From contig NZ_JH725084.1 of NCBI RefSeq assembly GCF_000278255.1, positions 64,110 to 102,055 on the forward strand: DNA of 37,946 bases, read 5' to 3'. Positions 8,126 to 17,561 of this stretch are shown here, piece after piece. A model generated the notes under the pieces. The model was not told the DNA's origin and made no database searches. It saw nothing but the letters and a program-made list of their open reading frames with translations. The stretch comes from Bartonella melophagi K-2C. GTDB taxonomy: Bacteria; Pseudomonadota; Alphaproteobacteria; Rhizobiales; Rhizobiaceae. Every line of letters begins with the position of its first letter. Within the stretch, counting starts at the first letter, position 1. The position numbers were made by a program, and so were the translations under genes.

Positions 8126-9556
8126 TTACCAGTACGAAATTGCTTTGGTATCTAGGAACTCTTCAATTCCCCACCTTCCGCCTTCACGGGCACGTCCGGA
8201 AAATTTTACTCCTCCAAAATAACTACCATTTGGTAAATTGTGTCCATTAATTTCCACCATGCCAGAACGCAATTGTGCAGCGATACGCCGACATTTAGCT
8301 TGATCTTGCGATTGTATATAGTTTGTGAGTCCATATTCTGTGTCATTGGCTAAAGAAACAGCTTCATTTTCTGTATTAAAGGGAAGGATCGAGAGGACTG
8401 GACCAAATATTTCTTCTCGAAAAATGCGCATACTAGATTTAACATCGGCAAAAACTGTTGGGCGTACATAATAACCGCGTGTCATTCCTATGGGTAAACC
8501 AATTCCACCTGTGACAAGGATTGCACCTTCGTCAATTCCAGATTGAATAAGGGCTTGGATTTTATCATATTGTTGTTTTGAGACTACAGGGCCAATATGA
8601 TCTCCTGCTTTGTGGTTTGAGGCTACGATAGTTGTTTCAGCAATATGCTGTGCTGTTTTTACAGCTTCATCATAGATTGAATATTCTACAAGCATGCGCG
8701 TTGGTGCGTTGCAGCTTTGCCCGCTATTGTAAAAACAGTGTCGTACACCACGTTGAACAGCATCTGTATCGGCGTCGGCAAAGATGATATTGGCTCCTTT
8801 ACCTCCAAGTTCTAGACAGACCCGCTTTAAAGTATCACTAGCATTTTTAGAAATAACTTTTCCTACTCTGGTTGAGCCGGTAAAACTAATCATTGCTACA
8901 TCTGGGTGAGAAGATAGGTAAGAGCCTACATTATCTCCATCGCCGTTGATGAGATTAAAAACGCCCGCCGGCAAGGCAGCTTCATCTAAAATTTCAGCAA
9001 AGAGCATGGCAGAAAGAGGAGCAATTTCAGAGGGTTTTAAAACCATAGTGCAGCCAGCTAATAACGCTGGGATAACTTTAAGGGTTATTTGATGTATGGG
9101 CCAATTCCATGGAGTGATCAATCCTACGACACCGATAGAATCATACTGAAGTATTGCGTTGTTATTTCCTTCTATTAAAGCTTTTTGGAATAAAAATTTT
9201 TCAAAAGCTTTAATGAAACCGCGAATATTATGACTACCAGCTGCAGTTTGCGCATTGCGTGCCATATCGATAGGCGCACCCATTTCCATTGAAATGGCTT
9301 TAGCCATATCTTCAGAGCGTTTTTCATAGATTTTTAAAATTTTTTTAACAAAAGCAAGACGTTGACTCGGTGTGGTTGTTTTCCAATTTTGAAAAGCCTT
9401 TTTAGCCGCTGCAATTGCTTTATCTATATCTTGGGTACTGCTAATGCTGATAATAGCGCAAGCTTCTTCTGTTGAGGGGTCAATGACATACAGATCATTG
9501 GGAGTACTCGGATCATTCCAGAGGCCATTAATATAAAATTTTCGTTTATTTAACAT
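8126..9556 (-). CDS. NAD(P)-dependent aldehyde dehydrogenase
   Basis: This 476-residue enzyme of the ALDH superfamily oxidises an aldehyde to an acid. The fold motifs are complete: LITPWNWPI (146-154, with Asn151), FTGSTRVGK (225-233), LELGGKGANI (249-258 region, general base Glu249) and NSGQSCNAPTR (277-287, catalytic Cys282). The substrate cannot be read from sequence; betaine-aldehyde-like and gamma-aminobutyraldehyde-like activities are possible. The second would complement the puuA/puuB-like genes at 17.5-20.3 kb, but it is not next to them. The ATG has no strong ribosome site. It is the first gene of the leftward cluster ALDH-rluD-rpoH. Confidence 0.9.
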   Translation of the reverse strand: MLNKRKFYINGLWNDPSTPNDLYVIDPSTEEACAIISISSTQDIDKAIAAAKKAFQNWKTTTPSQRLAFVKKILKIYEKRSEDMAKAISMEMGAPIDMARNAQTAAGSHNIRGFIKAFEKFLFQKALIEGNNNAILQYDSIGVVGLITPWNWPIHQITLKVIPALLAGCTMVLKPSEIAPLSAMLFAEILDEAALPAGVFNLINGDGDNVGSYLSSHPDVAMISFTGSTRVGKVISKNASDTLKRVCLELGGKGANIIFADADTDAVQRGVRHCFYNSGQSCNAPTRMLVEYSIYDEAVKTAQHIAETTIVASNHKAGDHIGPVVSKQQYDKIQALIQSGIDEGAILVTGGIGLPIGMTRGYYVRPTVFADVKSSMRIFREEIFGPVLSILPFNTENEAVSLANDTEYGLTNYIQSQDQAKCRRIAAQLRSGMVEINGHNLPNGSYFGGVKFSGRAREGGRWGIEEFLDTKAISYW

Positions 9557-10020
9557 GACTTGCTTCCTATTTTTTCGTTTTTAAATTGTATACTACTAGA
9601 TTTTTATAACAAGAGTATTTTGCTTAAATATGCATGCGTGAACGTTAATTATTATATCGCAAGTGTGCACCAAGCGTATTGAGATGGTGGATTTTGCCAA
9701 ATTGAAAAAAGGTAATAATTGTTTTTATATAATTTTATAATGGTGTTTGCATTAATAGAGCAGTTGGTTTGACGTATTGTTCGTAGAGCATGTCTTATGA
9801 AAAGTGTTTCAGTATTGAAAGTTTATGAGGAAATAAAATCAAGATCTTCTTATTAGATGGATTTCTGAAGTTTTTAGATGCATTTAAATTTTTCTTAATA
9901 AAAATACAATTAATGATGCTTATTTTTCGTTTAAAATTGGCTGATGACAAAAAGTTATTAACCTTCATAGTGTATCGCTTGCGCATTCTTTTTTGAAAAA
10001 TCAGTCTCGTTACTATAATT
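9557..10020. other. Divergent promoter region, ALDH and ftsK
   Basis: These 464 AT-rich bases separate two genes that are read away from each other, so both promoters should be here. No RNA gene, repeat array or convincing short gene is visible. Confidence 0.6.
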
Positions 10021-10032
10021 TTGTTGGATATT

Positions 10033-12619
10033 ATGCGTAATTTAAAAACTATATCTATGCCTACGTCTTGTTTGGTTGATAAGGATGCAGAAGATGCATC
10101 AGAACAAAACTCATCTGGTAGTTTTGATAAGATGTTTTCTTATCCGACGGTGTGGAAAAAGGCATTTACTCTTGAGCAGAATGTGCGTTTCACTCGAACT
10201 CCAGAAGTTGAAATTTTGCGTCGTCGTATAGAAGAAAATTCAATTTTTGCAAAACAGTTTGAAACTTTTGCAAAGCAAGAACCGCAAAAATTAACGGATG
10301 TTACAGAATTTAAAATGCAACCTCAATTGGTAGAAGAGGTATTTCATTCTCAATCACTTGAAAATAAAGTATCACTTTATTGTTCAACAACTCTTGGACA
10401 ATCAGTGCAACAAGCTGTTAATACACCAATCGAAAGAAATACAGTTGAGAATACCTTGCAGGTAGAGAGCGTGGCGCAAGAAACAAAACCTATTTCTTAT
10501 CTTTCTGATAATGCGTTTTTTGAGTGTGAGCCCTTTTTACTAGAGCAAGTTAATGTTAAAATTTCACAAAAAGAAGATGCATCTGTTAATTTAGAAAATA
10601 ATAAGGCTTTGTTGGGAAAAACTTCTTCTTTTGATGAATCAGTTTCTACTTTTTATCGTGTGCTTGAATGCCATTTCCCGCAATCTTATAATGTGACTGT
10701 GCCAGAAGTTTCAGAAAATGATGTTCAGAGTAATGAGGGCACTTCTAATTTAGATCATACTAACGATGAAATTGTTAGAGAGGTTCAAATACAGAACACT
10801 GAGCCTGTTTTAGGAGAAAGTGAAGAGATTGAAAAGGTTCAAGAACTGTCTGTTGTTTAAATGCCTAATTATGAGATAAGCGACGTGATAGACACTGCAG
10901 TAGGTGATGATCTCCATAACATTGCTAATTGTATGACAACTGATGTGACAAAAAGTGTAGAAGACCTTTCTGTAATGAAAGCAGTAAGAAGTACGATGGA
11001 AACCACTGATGTGTCATTTCGCAATTATACTTCTGCTTTTATACCAAGCTCTCAATCTGTTGACAGTGGTATTTATGAATTACCTCCGATTGAATTATTA
11101 CAAGAGCCTGCTTTTCAGGATGATACAGCAATTTCTCAAGAAATGCTGGAGCGTAGTTCTAGACTTTTAGAAAGCGTTTTGGCAGATTTTGGTATTAAGG
11201 GTGAAATTATTCATGTTCGCTCAGGATCAGTGGTAACAATGTATGAGTTTGAACCCGCTGCTGGGGTGAAATCATCGCGAGTTATAGGTCTTTCTGATGA
11301 TATTGCTCGTTCTATGTCTGCCATGTCTGCACGTGTTGCTGTGATTCCTGGGCGTAATGTTATTGGAATTGAATTACCAAATGCGGTACGCGAAAACTGT
11401 TTATTTGCGTGAATTAATTCAGTCGAGCACTTTTCGCGATAGTGAATTTAAATTAGCTCTTGCTTTGGGGAAGGGAATTAATGGTAATCCTGTAATTGCA
11501 GAATTAGCAAAAATGCCTCATTTATTGATCGCGGGCACGACAGGGTCGGGTAAATCTGTTGCTATTAATACAATGATTTTATCGATTCTTTATCGAATGA
11601 CACCAGAGCAATGCCGTTTAATTATGGTTGCCCCTAAGATGTTAGAGCTTTCTGTCTATGATGGCATTCCTCATCTTCTAACACCTGTAGTAGTTGATCC
11701 AAAGAAAGCTGTAACAGCTTTAGAATGGGCTGTTCGTGAAATGGAAGAACGTTACCGCAAAATGGCGAAACTAGGTGTACGTAATATTGATGGCTTTAAT
11801 GCACGAGTTGCGCTTGCGGTCGAAAAAGGTGAAACAATTATGTGCACCGTTCAGTCTGGTTTTGATAGGGAAAGTGGTGAAATACTTTATCGTGAAGAAG
11901 AGATGGATTTAACACAATTGTCTTATATTGTTATTATTGTCGATGAAATGGCGGATCTCATGATGGTTGCTGGTAAAGAGATTGAGGGCGTCATTCAACG
12001 TTTAGCACAAATGGCGCGTGCTGCAGGTATACATCTTATTATGGCAACACAGCGTCCTTCTGTTGACGTGATTACTGGCACGATTAAGGCGAATTTTCCT
12101 ACACGTATTTCTTTTCAGATAACTTCAAAAATTGATAGTCGTACAATTTTGGGAGAACAAGGTGATGAAACACTTTTAGGTCAAGGAGATATGCTTCATA
12201 TGGTTGGTGGAGGACGCATTGAGCGTGTTCACGGACCTTTTGTTTCTGATGAAGAAATTGAATCTGTGGTTGCGCATCTTAAAGTACAGGGAACACCTGA
12301 TTATTTAGCAACAGTAACAGATAGTGAACACGATGACGATAAGATGGAAGATGCTTATTCGGTTGCTGAAATTATTGCTGCGGGAAGTTCTAGTGAGAAT
12401 GGTGAAGAACTTTATATGCAAGATGTTAAGGTTGTGATGCGTGATAGAAAATGTTCAACATCCTATATCCAGCGTCGGCTTGCAATTAGTTATAATAAAG
12501 CTGCTTCTCTCGTTGAACGAATGGAAGAAGAAGGTATTGTTGGAACTGCTAATCATGTAGGAAAACGTGAAATTTTACTCAATGGGCGCAGTGATCAAGA
12601 TAATTTTAAGAGTACATAA
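10033..12619 (+). pseudogene. ftsK: FtsK/SpoIIIE-type DNA translocase, broken into three frames
   Basis: FtsK-family motors pump double-stranded DNA during chromosome segregation. Here one gene of about 860 codons is interrupted twice. An in-frame TAA at 10858-10860 is followed directly by ATG in the same frame. A frameshift then occurs at the A run 11393-11396: dropping one A restores [13 protein letters not shown]. The acidic N-terminal 280 codons contain no membrane segments, so this is a soluble, second-type FtsK rather than the divisome membrane form. The motor part has Walker A GTTGSGKS, a Walker-B-like [21 protein letters not shown] and a C-terminal gamma winged-helix domain ending near 12.6 kb. 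The usual [13 protein letters not shown] motif reads [13 protein letters not shown]. The start is uncertain: ATG 10033 or TTG 10021. Three separately translated pieces remain possible, but two lesions plus the changed Asp favour decay. Confidence 0.75.
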
Positions 12620-12659
12620 CGACAGTAATTTTAAAAACTAAAAACTTGATTTTATTTTA

Positions 12660-12693
12660 TAAGAGCGGACATTGTTTCTGCTCTTACTTTTTT
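12660..12693 (+). terminator. Intrinsic terminator after ftsK
   Basis: A 10-bp stem (12660-12669 with 12677-12686, one G-T pair) with a 7-base loop is followed by C and six T. It lies 41 bases after the last ftsK stop codon. It isolates the ftsK transcript from the histidine kinase gene. Confidence 0.85.
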
Positions 12694-12800
12694 GTCGCGA
12701 AATATTAAAAAGAATTTATAAAGAATTTATAAAGTAGAAATGTTATCTTATATTTACAATTGTTGATAAGTAGTGCATGTGAATAGAAGAGAGGTTAAGA

Positions 12801-15074
12801 ATGTCTTTAGCATTTTTAGATTATCTAAAATGTAAAGAAATTAAACAAGCTTTTACAAAAGGAAAGATAGCTTTTGTCTTATCCTTCGATGGTAGAAATA
12901 TTCTTTGGTTAAATGGTGCTGCAGCGTGTTTTTTTGGTCTTTCTTCTGTTGCAGATGCAATTAAACAGCAGTCTTTTTTTGATGAAGAACTGCGTTGTCA
13001 AATATTAAATAATGCTCAAAATACACGTTCTATCACGTTGCGTGGTTTAAAACGCTGCGGTGAATTTTCTATAGCTTCTATTGATATTACTGGTTTAGGT
13101 AAAGCATTTTTATTTGAAGCTTTGCTAGAAGAGAATGTCTCTCTTATTACTGGTTTGGATGGTGCAACAATGTCTGCTGCAATCATTGATCAACATGCAA
13201 CTGTGTTGGAGGCTTCTTCTCATTTTAATTTTGTTGATGAAACAATTAAAATTCTACTCCAAACGATTGATGATGATCTTCCGGTGAAAACTGTTTTACC
13301 TATGGCAGGTGTTAATACACAAGTCGGTGTGATCCGCTTAGGAGTAAAGCCAACGAGTTTTTTAGTGTTATATGCGCAATTAAATGGGGATGAATTGGAT
13401 AGAAATCAGGGGTCTTTTAGTTTTAAACCACATCTTTTACCACGGCGTTTTATCTGGAAAATGGATGCAGATGGCTATTTTTGTGAAGTTTCAAAAGAGT
13501 TAGCTGAAACTGTTGGCCCTATGTCTTCCCGTATTATAGGATCTGATTGTCATAAACTTGCTGACCAATTTAATGATGAAGGATATCGGTCATTAAGTAG
13601 CTTTATTGAAGCTGCTATACCTTGGAAAGAACAGAAAGTTCAGTGGCCTGTTGATGATTGTCTAGAACGGGTTGATGTTGAATTGTCCGCTGTTCCAGTT
13701 TTTAATACCAACCGTCAGCTTAAGGGATTCCATGGTTTTGGGGTTTTAAAGGTGCAAGAAAAGATACAAGATAAAAGTGATAAAAAGCCGGGTATAAAAG
13801 CATTTGGTCTTTCAGAGATAGAGCGCTCTGCTTTTCATGAAATTGCAGAACGATTGCGCGGTGAATTACATTTGTCTTTAGGGTATGAGAATACAGCTAC
13901 AGCTAAGGAAACGCTAGTCCAGTTGCCATGTGCACAGACATTACCGGTAGATGTCATAAAACAGGCTTTAATCAAAGAACCTGAAGTAATTTTATCATTG
14001 TTGGATACAGTAACTGATGGCGTTTTGTGGCTTGATGGACAAGGCTGCGTTCAGTTCGCTAGTGATGCTGCTTTGGCATTAATTGGCTATGAAATGGATG
14101 AGTTACTGGCACAGCAGTTATCATCACTATTTACTTTTCAAAGCCGAGATTTGATTGAAGAGTATTTTAAATTGATCCGTATGAAGGGAAAAAATCAAGT
14201 ATTTAATCGTGGTGAGACAGCTGATTTAATGACAAAAAATCATGAGAATATAAAGGTCTGTGTGACAATTGTGCCTTTGACTCTACAAGGCAATTATGTC
14301 GTTATGTTGCGTGATATGACAGGGATGATTTTATCACCTTTAGATAAAATATCAGAAGAAAATAAAATGATTGAAGTTGTTCATGAAATACGAACACCTT
14401 TGAATACTCTTATTGGTTTTGCGGAAATTATGAAAGATGGCCGTTTTGGTTTAATAGAAAATGAGCGTTACCGTAGATATTTACATGATATTGTCTCGTC
14501 TGGAAAACATATATTATCTCTGGTTAATCAATTATTAGAGCACTCTAAAGCAAATTATTCTAGCTTAAATAGCACAATTGATGCGTCTCTTATGACTCAA
14601 AAATTTGATGTAACAGCTTGTTTGCGTTCCAGTATAGCTCTTCTTGAAATGCAGGCGAATCATAATGGCATTATTATGCGTATTGTTTCACCGGCACGTG
14701 TGCCATTTATCGGTGTATCGCAACGGATATTTCAACAGATTATATGGAATCTTCTTTCCAATGCCATCCGTTTTACGCCTTCAGGTGGACAAATTGTTAT
14801 CCATGTTTCCTATGGAAAAAAAGAGCGAGTAAAGATTTCAATTAGTGATAATGGTCTTGGGATGAGTGATGAAGAGGTTGTGCAAGCTATGCAACCTTAT
14901 GGTCAAGTAGAGCGCAAGAATGGCCGATGTGAAGACAACGTATTTGTCGGGACTGGTTTAGGGCTTCCAATATGTAAAACAATGGTGGAAGAGGTTGGTG
15001 GTCAATTTTTGTTATTTTCAAAACCCAATCACGGAACAACTGTAGAGATGTTTTTTCCTATGCTTCATGAGTGA
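12801..15074 (+). CDS. Soluble PAS-containing histidine kinase, PleC/PdhS type
   Basis: This 757-residue two-component kinase has no membrane segment, so it should be cytoplasmic. The N-terminal half holds divergent sensor-like regions, including one at about 210-300. A clear PAS domain (SLLDTVTDGVLWLDGQG onward) lies at about 395-500. The H box VVHEIRTPLNTLIGFAEIM carries the phospho-accepting His528. The ATPase domain shows an N box (WNLLSNAIRF, Asn654), ISDNGLGMSDEE and GTGLGLPICK. The H-box region with GRFGLIENERYRRYL resembles the DivJ/PleC/PdhS kinases that control DivK and CtrA in alphaproteobacteria; that assignment is by recall. No response regulator is adjacent. AGAGAGG precedes the ATG. 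Its end converges on mscL with 15 bases between. Confidence 0.85.
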   Translation: MSLAFLDYLKCKEIKQAFTKGKIAFVLSFDGRNILWLNGAAACFFGLSSVADAIKQQSFFDEELRCQILNNAQNTRSITLRGLKRCGEFSIASIDITGLGKAFLFEALLEENVSLITGLDGATMSAAIIDQHATVLEASSHFNFVDETIKILLQTIDDDLPVKTVLPMAGVNTQVGVIRLGVKPTSFLVLYAQLNGDELDRNQGSFSFKPHLLPRRFIWKMDADGYFCEVSKELAETVGPMSSRIIGSDCHKLADQFNDEGYRSLSSFIEAAIPWKEQKVQWPVDDCLERVDVELSAVPVFNTNRQLKGFHGFGVLKVQEKIQDKSDKKPGIKAFGLSEIERSAFHEIAERLRGELHLSLGYENTATAKETLVQLPCAQTLPVDVIKQALIKEPEVILSLLDTVTDGVLWLDGQGCVQFASDAALALIGYEMDELLAQQLSSLFTFQSRDLIEEYFKLIRMKGKNQVFNRGETADLMTKNHENIKVCVTIVPLTLQGNYVVMLRDMTGMILSPLDKISEENKMIEVVHEIRTPLNTLIGFAEIMKDGRFGLIENERYRRYLHDIVSSGKHILSLVNQLLEHSKANYSSLNSTIDASLMTQKFDVTACLRSSIALLEMQANHNGIIMRIVSPARVPFIGVSQRIFQQIIWNLLSNAIRFTPSGGQIVIHVSYGKKERVKISISDNGLGMSDEEVVQAMQPYGQVERKNGRCEDNVFVGTGLGLPICKTMVEEVGGQFLLFSKPNHGTTVEMFFPMLHE

Positions 15075-15089
15075 AGCTATGGAATGGAT

Positions 15090-15503
15090 TTAGTTTTTTG
15101 GGGTTAATAAATCTCTGATTTCTGTTAAAAGTTGTTCTTCAAGAGACATTTCTTTTAGCTTTCCCACTTCTTCTTTTTGCCGGTGCATTTTATTTAAGCC
15201 TTTGACAAACAAAAAAAGGATCCAAGCAATAATCAAAAAATTGATAAAAAATGTCATAAAGTTTCCATAAGCAATGGTAGCACCTGCCTCTTTTGCAGCA
15301 CTTAATGTGGCTTTTTTTTCTCCGGCGAGCTGAATAAACATGTTAGAAAAGTCAATGCCGCCTGTGATAAAGCCGATAATTGGCATAAAAATGTCGTTAA
15401 CAATTGAATTGATCAAGCCACTAAAAGCGCTACCTATAATCACACCAATAGCGAGATCAATCATATTTCCTTTTAAGGCAAATTCTTTGAATTCTTTAAG
15501 CAT
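15090..15503 (-). CDS. mscL: Large-conductance mechanosensitive channel
   Basis: MscL opens under membrane tension to release solutes during sudden dilution. The 137-residue product matches family length. The N-terminus [23 protein letters not shown] holds the short amphipathic helix and the Gly-rich pore-lining first membrane helix. The second membrane segment ([21 protein letters not shown]) runs from about residue 80 to 103, with a charged cytoplasmic C-terminal bundle after it. GGAGGG lies seven bases before the ATG. It is transcribed on its own, leftward. Confidence 0.96.
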   Translation of the reverse strand: MLKEFKEFALKGNMIDLAIGVIIGSAFSGLINSIVNDIFMPIIGFITGGIDFSNMFIQLAGEKKATLSAAKEAGATIAYGNFMTFFINFLIIAWILFLFVKGLNKMHRQKEEVGKLKEMSLEEQLLTEIRDLLTPKN

Positions 15504-16085
15504 TGCATTTCCCTCCTCGTGTATATGATGTACAGCAATTTAACTATCGCTTTTGATAAAAAAGGAAAGAGGGAGAAGCTTGTTTTCTTGAAAAATTGCA
15601 TTTCAAATATCAGCATTCTTTTCTCATAGTATTGCAATGTATAAAAAGTGCTAATTAATGCCTCATTATATGATAATATTACTTTTAAGATTCAGATGAA
15701 TGAAAAGCTTCTTGCTTAAAAGGCTGTATATTCTTTTCAATGATAATGATAAAGTGAGAAAATATATTTGATTGATGAAATCATTTCAGGAATTTTATGG
15801 AAAAGTTTTGAAAAAGAAAATGCATTTACGAGACCATCTTTTTCTCTGTGAGAAAATTGGTCAACTTTTTAATATGTGGGTAGGTTATTAAGGAAGTAGG
15901 AAAGAATTTTCGAAATAAAGACAATCTTTTACTACTCGATGTTTTTAAATAAGCTTGATTAGTTATTTCTTCTCATTATGGGAGTTAATTTCTTTATTTA
16001 TAGTATATTTTTATTGGTGTTTTTTTATTTTGAGAAGTTTAAATGAGATGAAAAGGGTAGTTTTCATTTTATGGAGGGAGGTTTT
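15504..16085. other. Gene-free region between mscL and pyrD
   Basis: About 580 AT-rich bases separate the divergent mscL and pyrD genes. I see no gene. A hairpin at 15832-15862 is followed by a T-rich stretch, and AATGATAATGATAA near 15740 loosely resembles half of a Fur-type site. Neither is near a start codon. Confidence 0.55.
15832..15870 (+). terminator. Terminator-like hairpin in a gene-free region
   Basis: GACCA at 15832-15836 pairs with TGGTC at 15858-15862, and after a small bulge TTTCTC pairs with GAGAAA across a three-base loop. The sequence AACTTTTTAA follows. No gene ends just upstream on this strand, so it may end a short untranslated RNA or be fortuitous. Confidence 0.35.
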
Positions 16086-17177
16086 GTGAGTTTTTTTCAT
16101 TGTATTGGTCGTTTTGTTTTATTTATGTTGGACCCAGAACGTGCGCATCGTTTGGCCATTGCTGGATTGAAAATGGGATTAAGTGGGTGTCAAAAAATTT
16201 TTGATGAGCGTTTGTGTGTAACTGTCGCAGGCCTTAAATTTAAGAATTTTGTTGGTCTTGCCGCAGGTTTTGATAAAAACGCAGAGGTTATAGATGCTGT
16301 TTTAAGCTTAGGATTTGGTTTTACTGAGATTGGTACAGTTACACCAAAACCACAAATAGGAAATCCCAAGCCACGACTTTTCCGTTTAGTGGAAGATGAA
16401 GCTATTATTAATAGAATGGGCTTTAATAATGACGGACATCAGGCTGTTTACAAAAGGATTTGCGTACGTAAGCAGGGCGGTATTGTAGGGATTAATATTG
16501 GTGCTAATAAAGATACGGTCAATAAGATTGACGATTATATTGCGGGCATTACTTGCTTTTATGATGTAGCTGATTATTTCACGATTAATATTTCTTCACC
16601 TAATACACCAGGTTTGCGTGATTTGCAGGTACGTAGTAATTTGAGTCTTTTAATGAAGGCTGTTTCACAAGCGCGCTATGAAAAAGAGGAAAAACATGGT
16701 GTCTCTGTTCCGATTTTTTTAAAAATTGCACCTGATTTAACTGAGCAAGAATTAGACGATATAGCTGAGGAAATGAAATTATCTGATTTTGATGGTTTAA
16801 TTGTTTCCAATACCACTCTTTCACGTCAAGGTCTTAAGAATAGTACATTGATTAGCGAAGAGGGAGGGCTATCAGGACGTCCACTGTTTGAGCATTCCAC
16901 CGTTGTACTTGCGAAAATGCGTAAAAGATTGGGTAAAGATATTGCAATCATTGGTGTTGGTGGTGTACGTGATGCACAAACAGCTTTGGAAAAAATCAAA
17001 GCCGGAGCAGATTTAGTCCAGCTCTATAGCGGAATGGTTTATGAGGGGCCAGAACTTGCCGTGACTATTATGAGGGATGTTTTGCAGATTATGCAGCAAG
17101 ATGGTGTTGATACTATAAAAGCTTATCGCGATCATAATGTTGACAATTGGGCAAAACGTGCACTTCTTTTGTCATGA
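16086..17177 (+). CDS. pyrD: Dihydroorotate dehydrogenase, class 2 (quinone)
   Basis: PyrD is a membrane-associated flavoenzyme that oxidises dihydroorotate to orotate in pyrimidine synthesis. The start chosen is GTG at 16086, because GGAGGGAGG sits just before it; the in-frame ATG at 16071 would place that site inside the gene. This gives 363 residues. The N-terminal helix ([25 protein letters not shown]) is typical of quinone-linked class 2 enzymes. FMN and substrate motifs are [41 protein letters not shown] and [13 protein letters not shown] (about 168-180), where a serine is the catalytic base. Downstream [27 protein letters not shown] binds the FMN phosphate. Confidence 0.95.
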   Translation: MSFFHCIGRFVLFMLDPERAHRLAIAGLKMGLSGCQKIFDERLCVTVAGLKFKNFVGLAAGFDKNAEVIDAVLSLGFGFTEIGTVTPKPQIGNPKPRLFRLVEDEAIINRMGFNNDGHQAVYKRICVRKQGGIVGINIGANKDTVNKIDDYIAGITCFYDVADYFTINISSPNTPGLRDLQVRSNLSLLMKAVSQARYEKEEKHGVSVPIFLKIAPDLTEQELDDIAEEMKLSDFDGLIVSNTTLSRQGLKNSTLISEEGGLSGRPLFEHSTVVLAKMRKRLGKDIAIIGVGGVRDAQTALEKIKAGADLVQLYSGMVYEGPELAVTIMRDVLQIMQQDGVDTIKAYRDHNVDNWAKRALLLS

Positions 17178-17279
17178 GGTTGTTGTATTTTCACAAAAAA
17201 TGTAAGATTCTTTTTAAGGGGCTTGCAAACTTTCTTGATCTTCCGTATGTCACACAGATAGAGGATAAATATTTTTTAG

Positions 17280-17356
17280 GCGGTTGTAGCTCAGTTGGTT
17301 AGAGCGCTGGTTTGTGGCACCAGAGGTCGTAGGTTCAAATCCCACCAACCGTACCA
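17280..17356 (+). tRNA. tRNA-His (GTG)
   Basis: A 77-base cloverleaf is complete with encoded CCA. The anticodon loop is TTGTGGC with anticodon GTG. The acceptor stem pairs GCGGTTG with CAACCGT, so the first pair is G-T and the discriminator base is A. There is no C at position 73 to pair with an extra G at -1. This is the unusual alphaproteobacterial form of tRNA-His. Confidence 0.96.
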
Positions 17357-17561
17357 TTTTTCCAACATATTTTAAGATAATGGAAAGCTTAAAAAGATCG
17401 CGAAGCACATTTTATCTTGATAAAAGTTGTGATGTTTTGTAAAACAAATTAAATTAATGCAGTTTTTACACGGTGTTTATGCATAAAATGATGCTATAAA
17501 AAGGGGGAGCTTTAATTGTTTTTTGAGTTTGTGTGTTATAGCTGTGAGAAATAGCGAGCCA

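Noticed and set aside
15062-15077. Hairpin over the histidine-kinase stop codon
   Set aside because: The stem has only 6 bp and no T run directly follows, so I do not call a terminator.
15735-15755. AATGATAATGATAA resembling half of a Fur-type site
   Set aside because: Too short a match in AT-rich DNA and more than 200 bases from any start codon.
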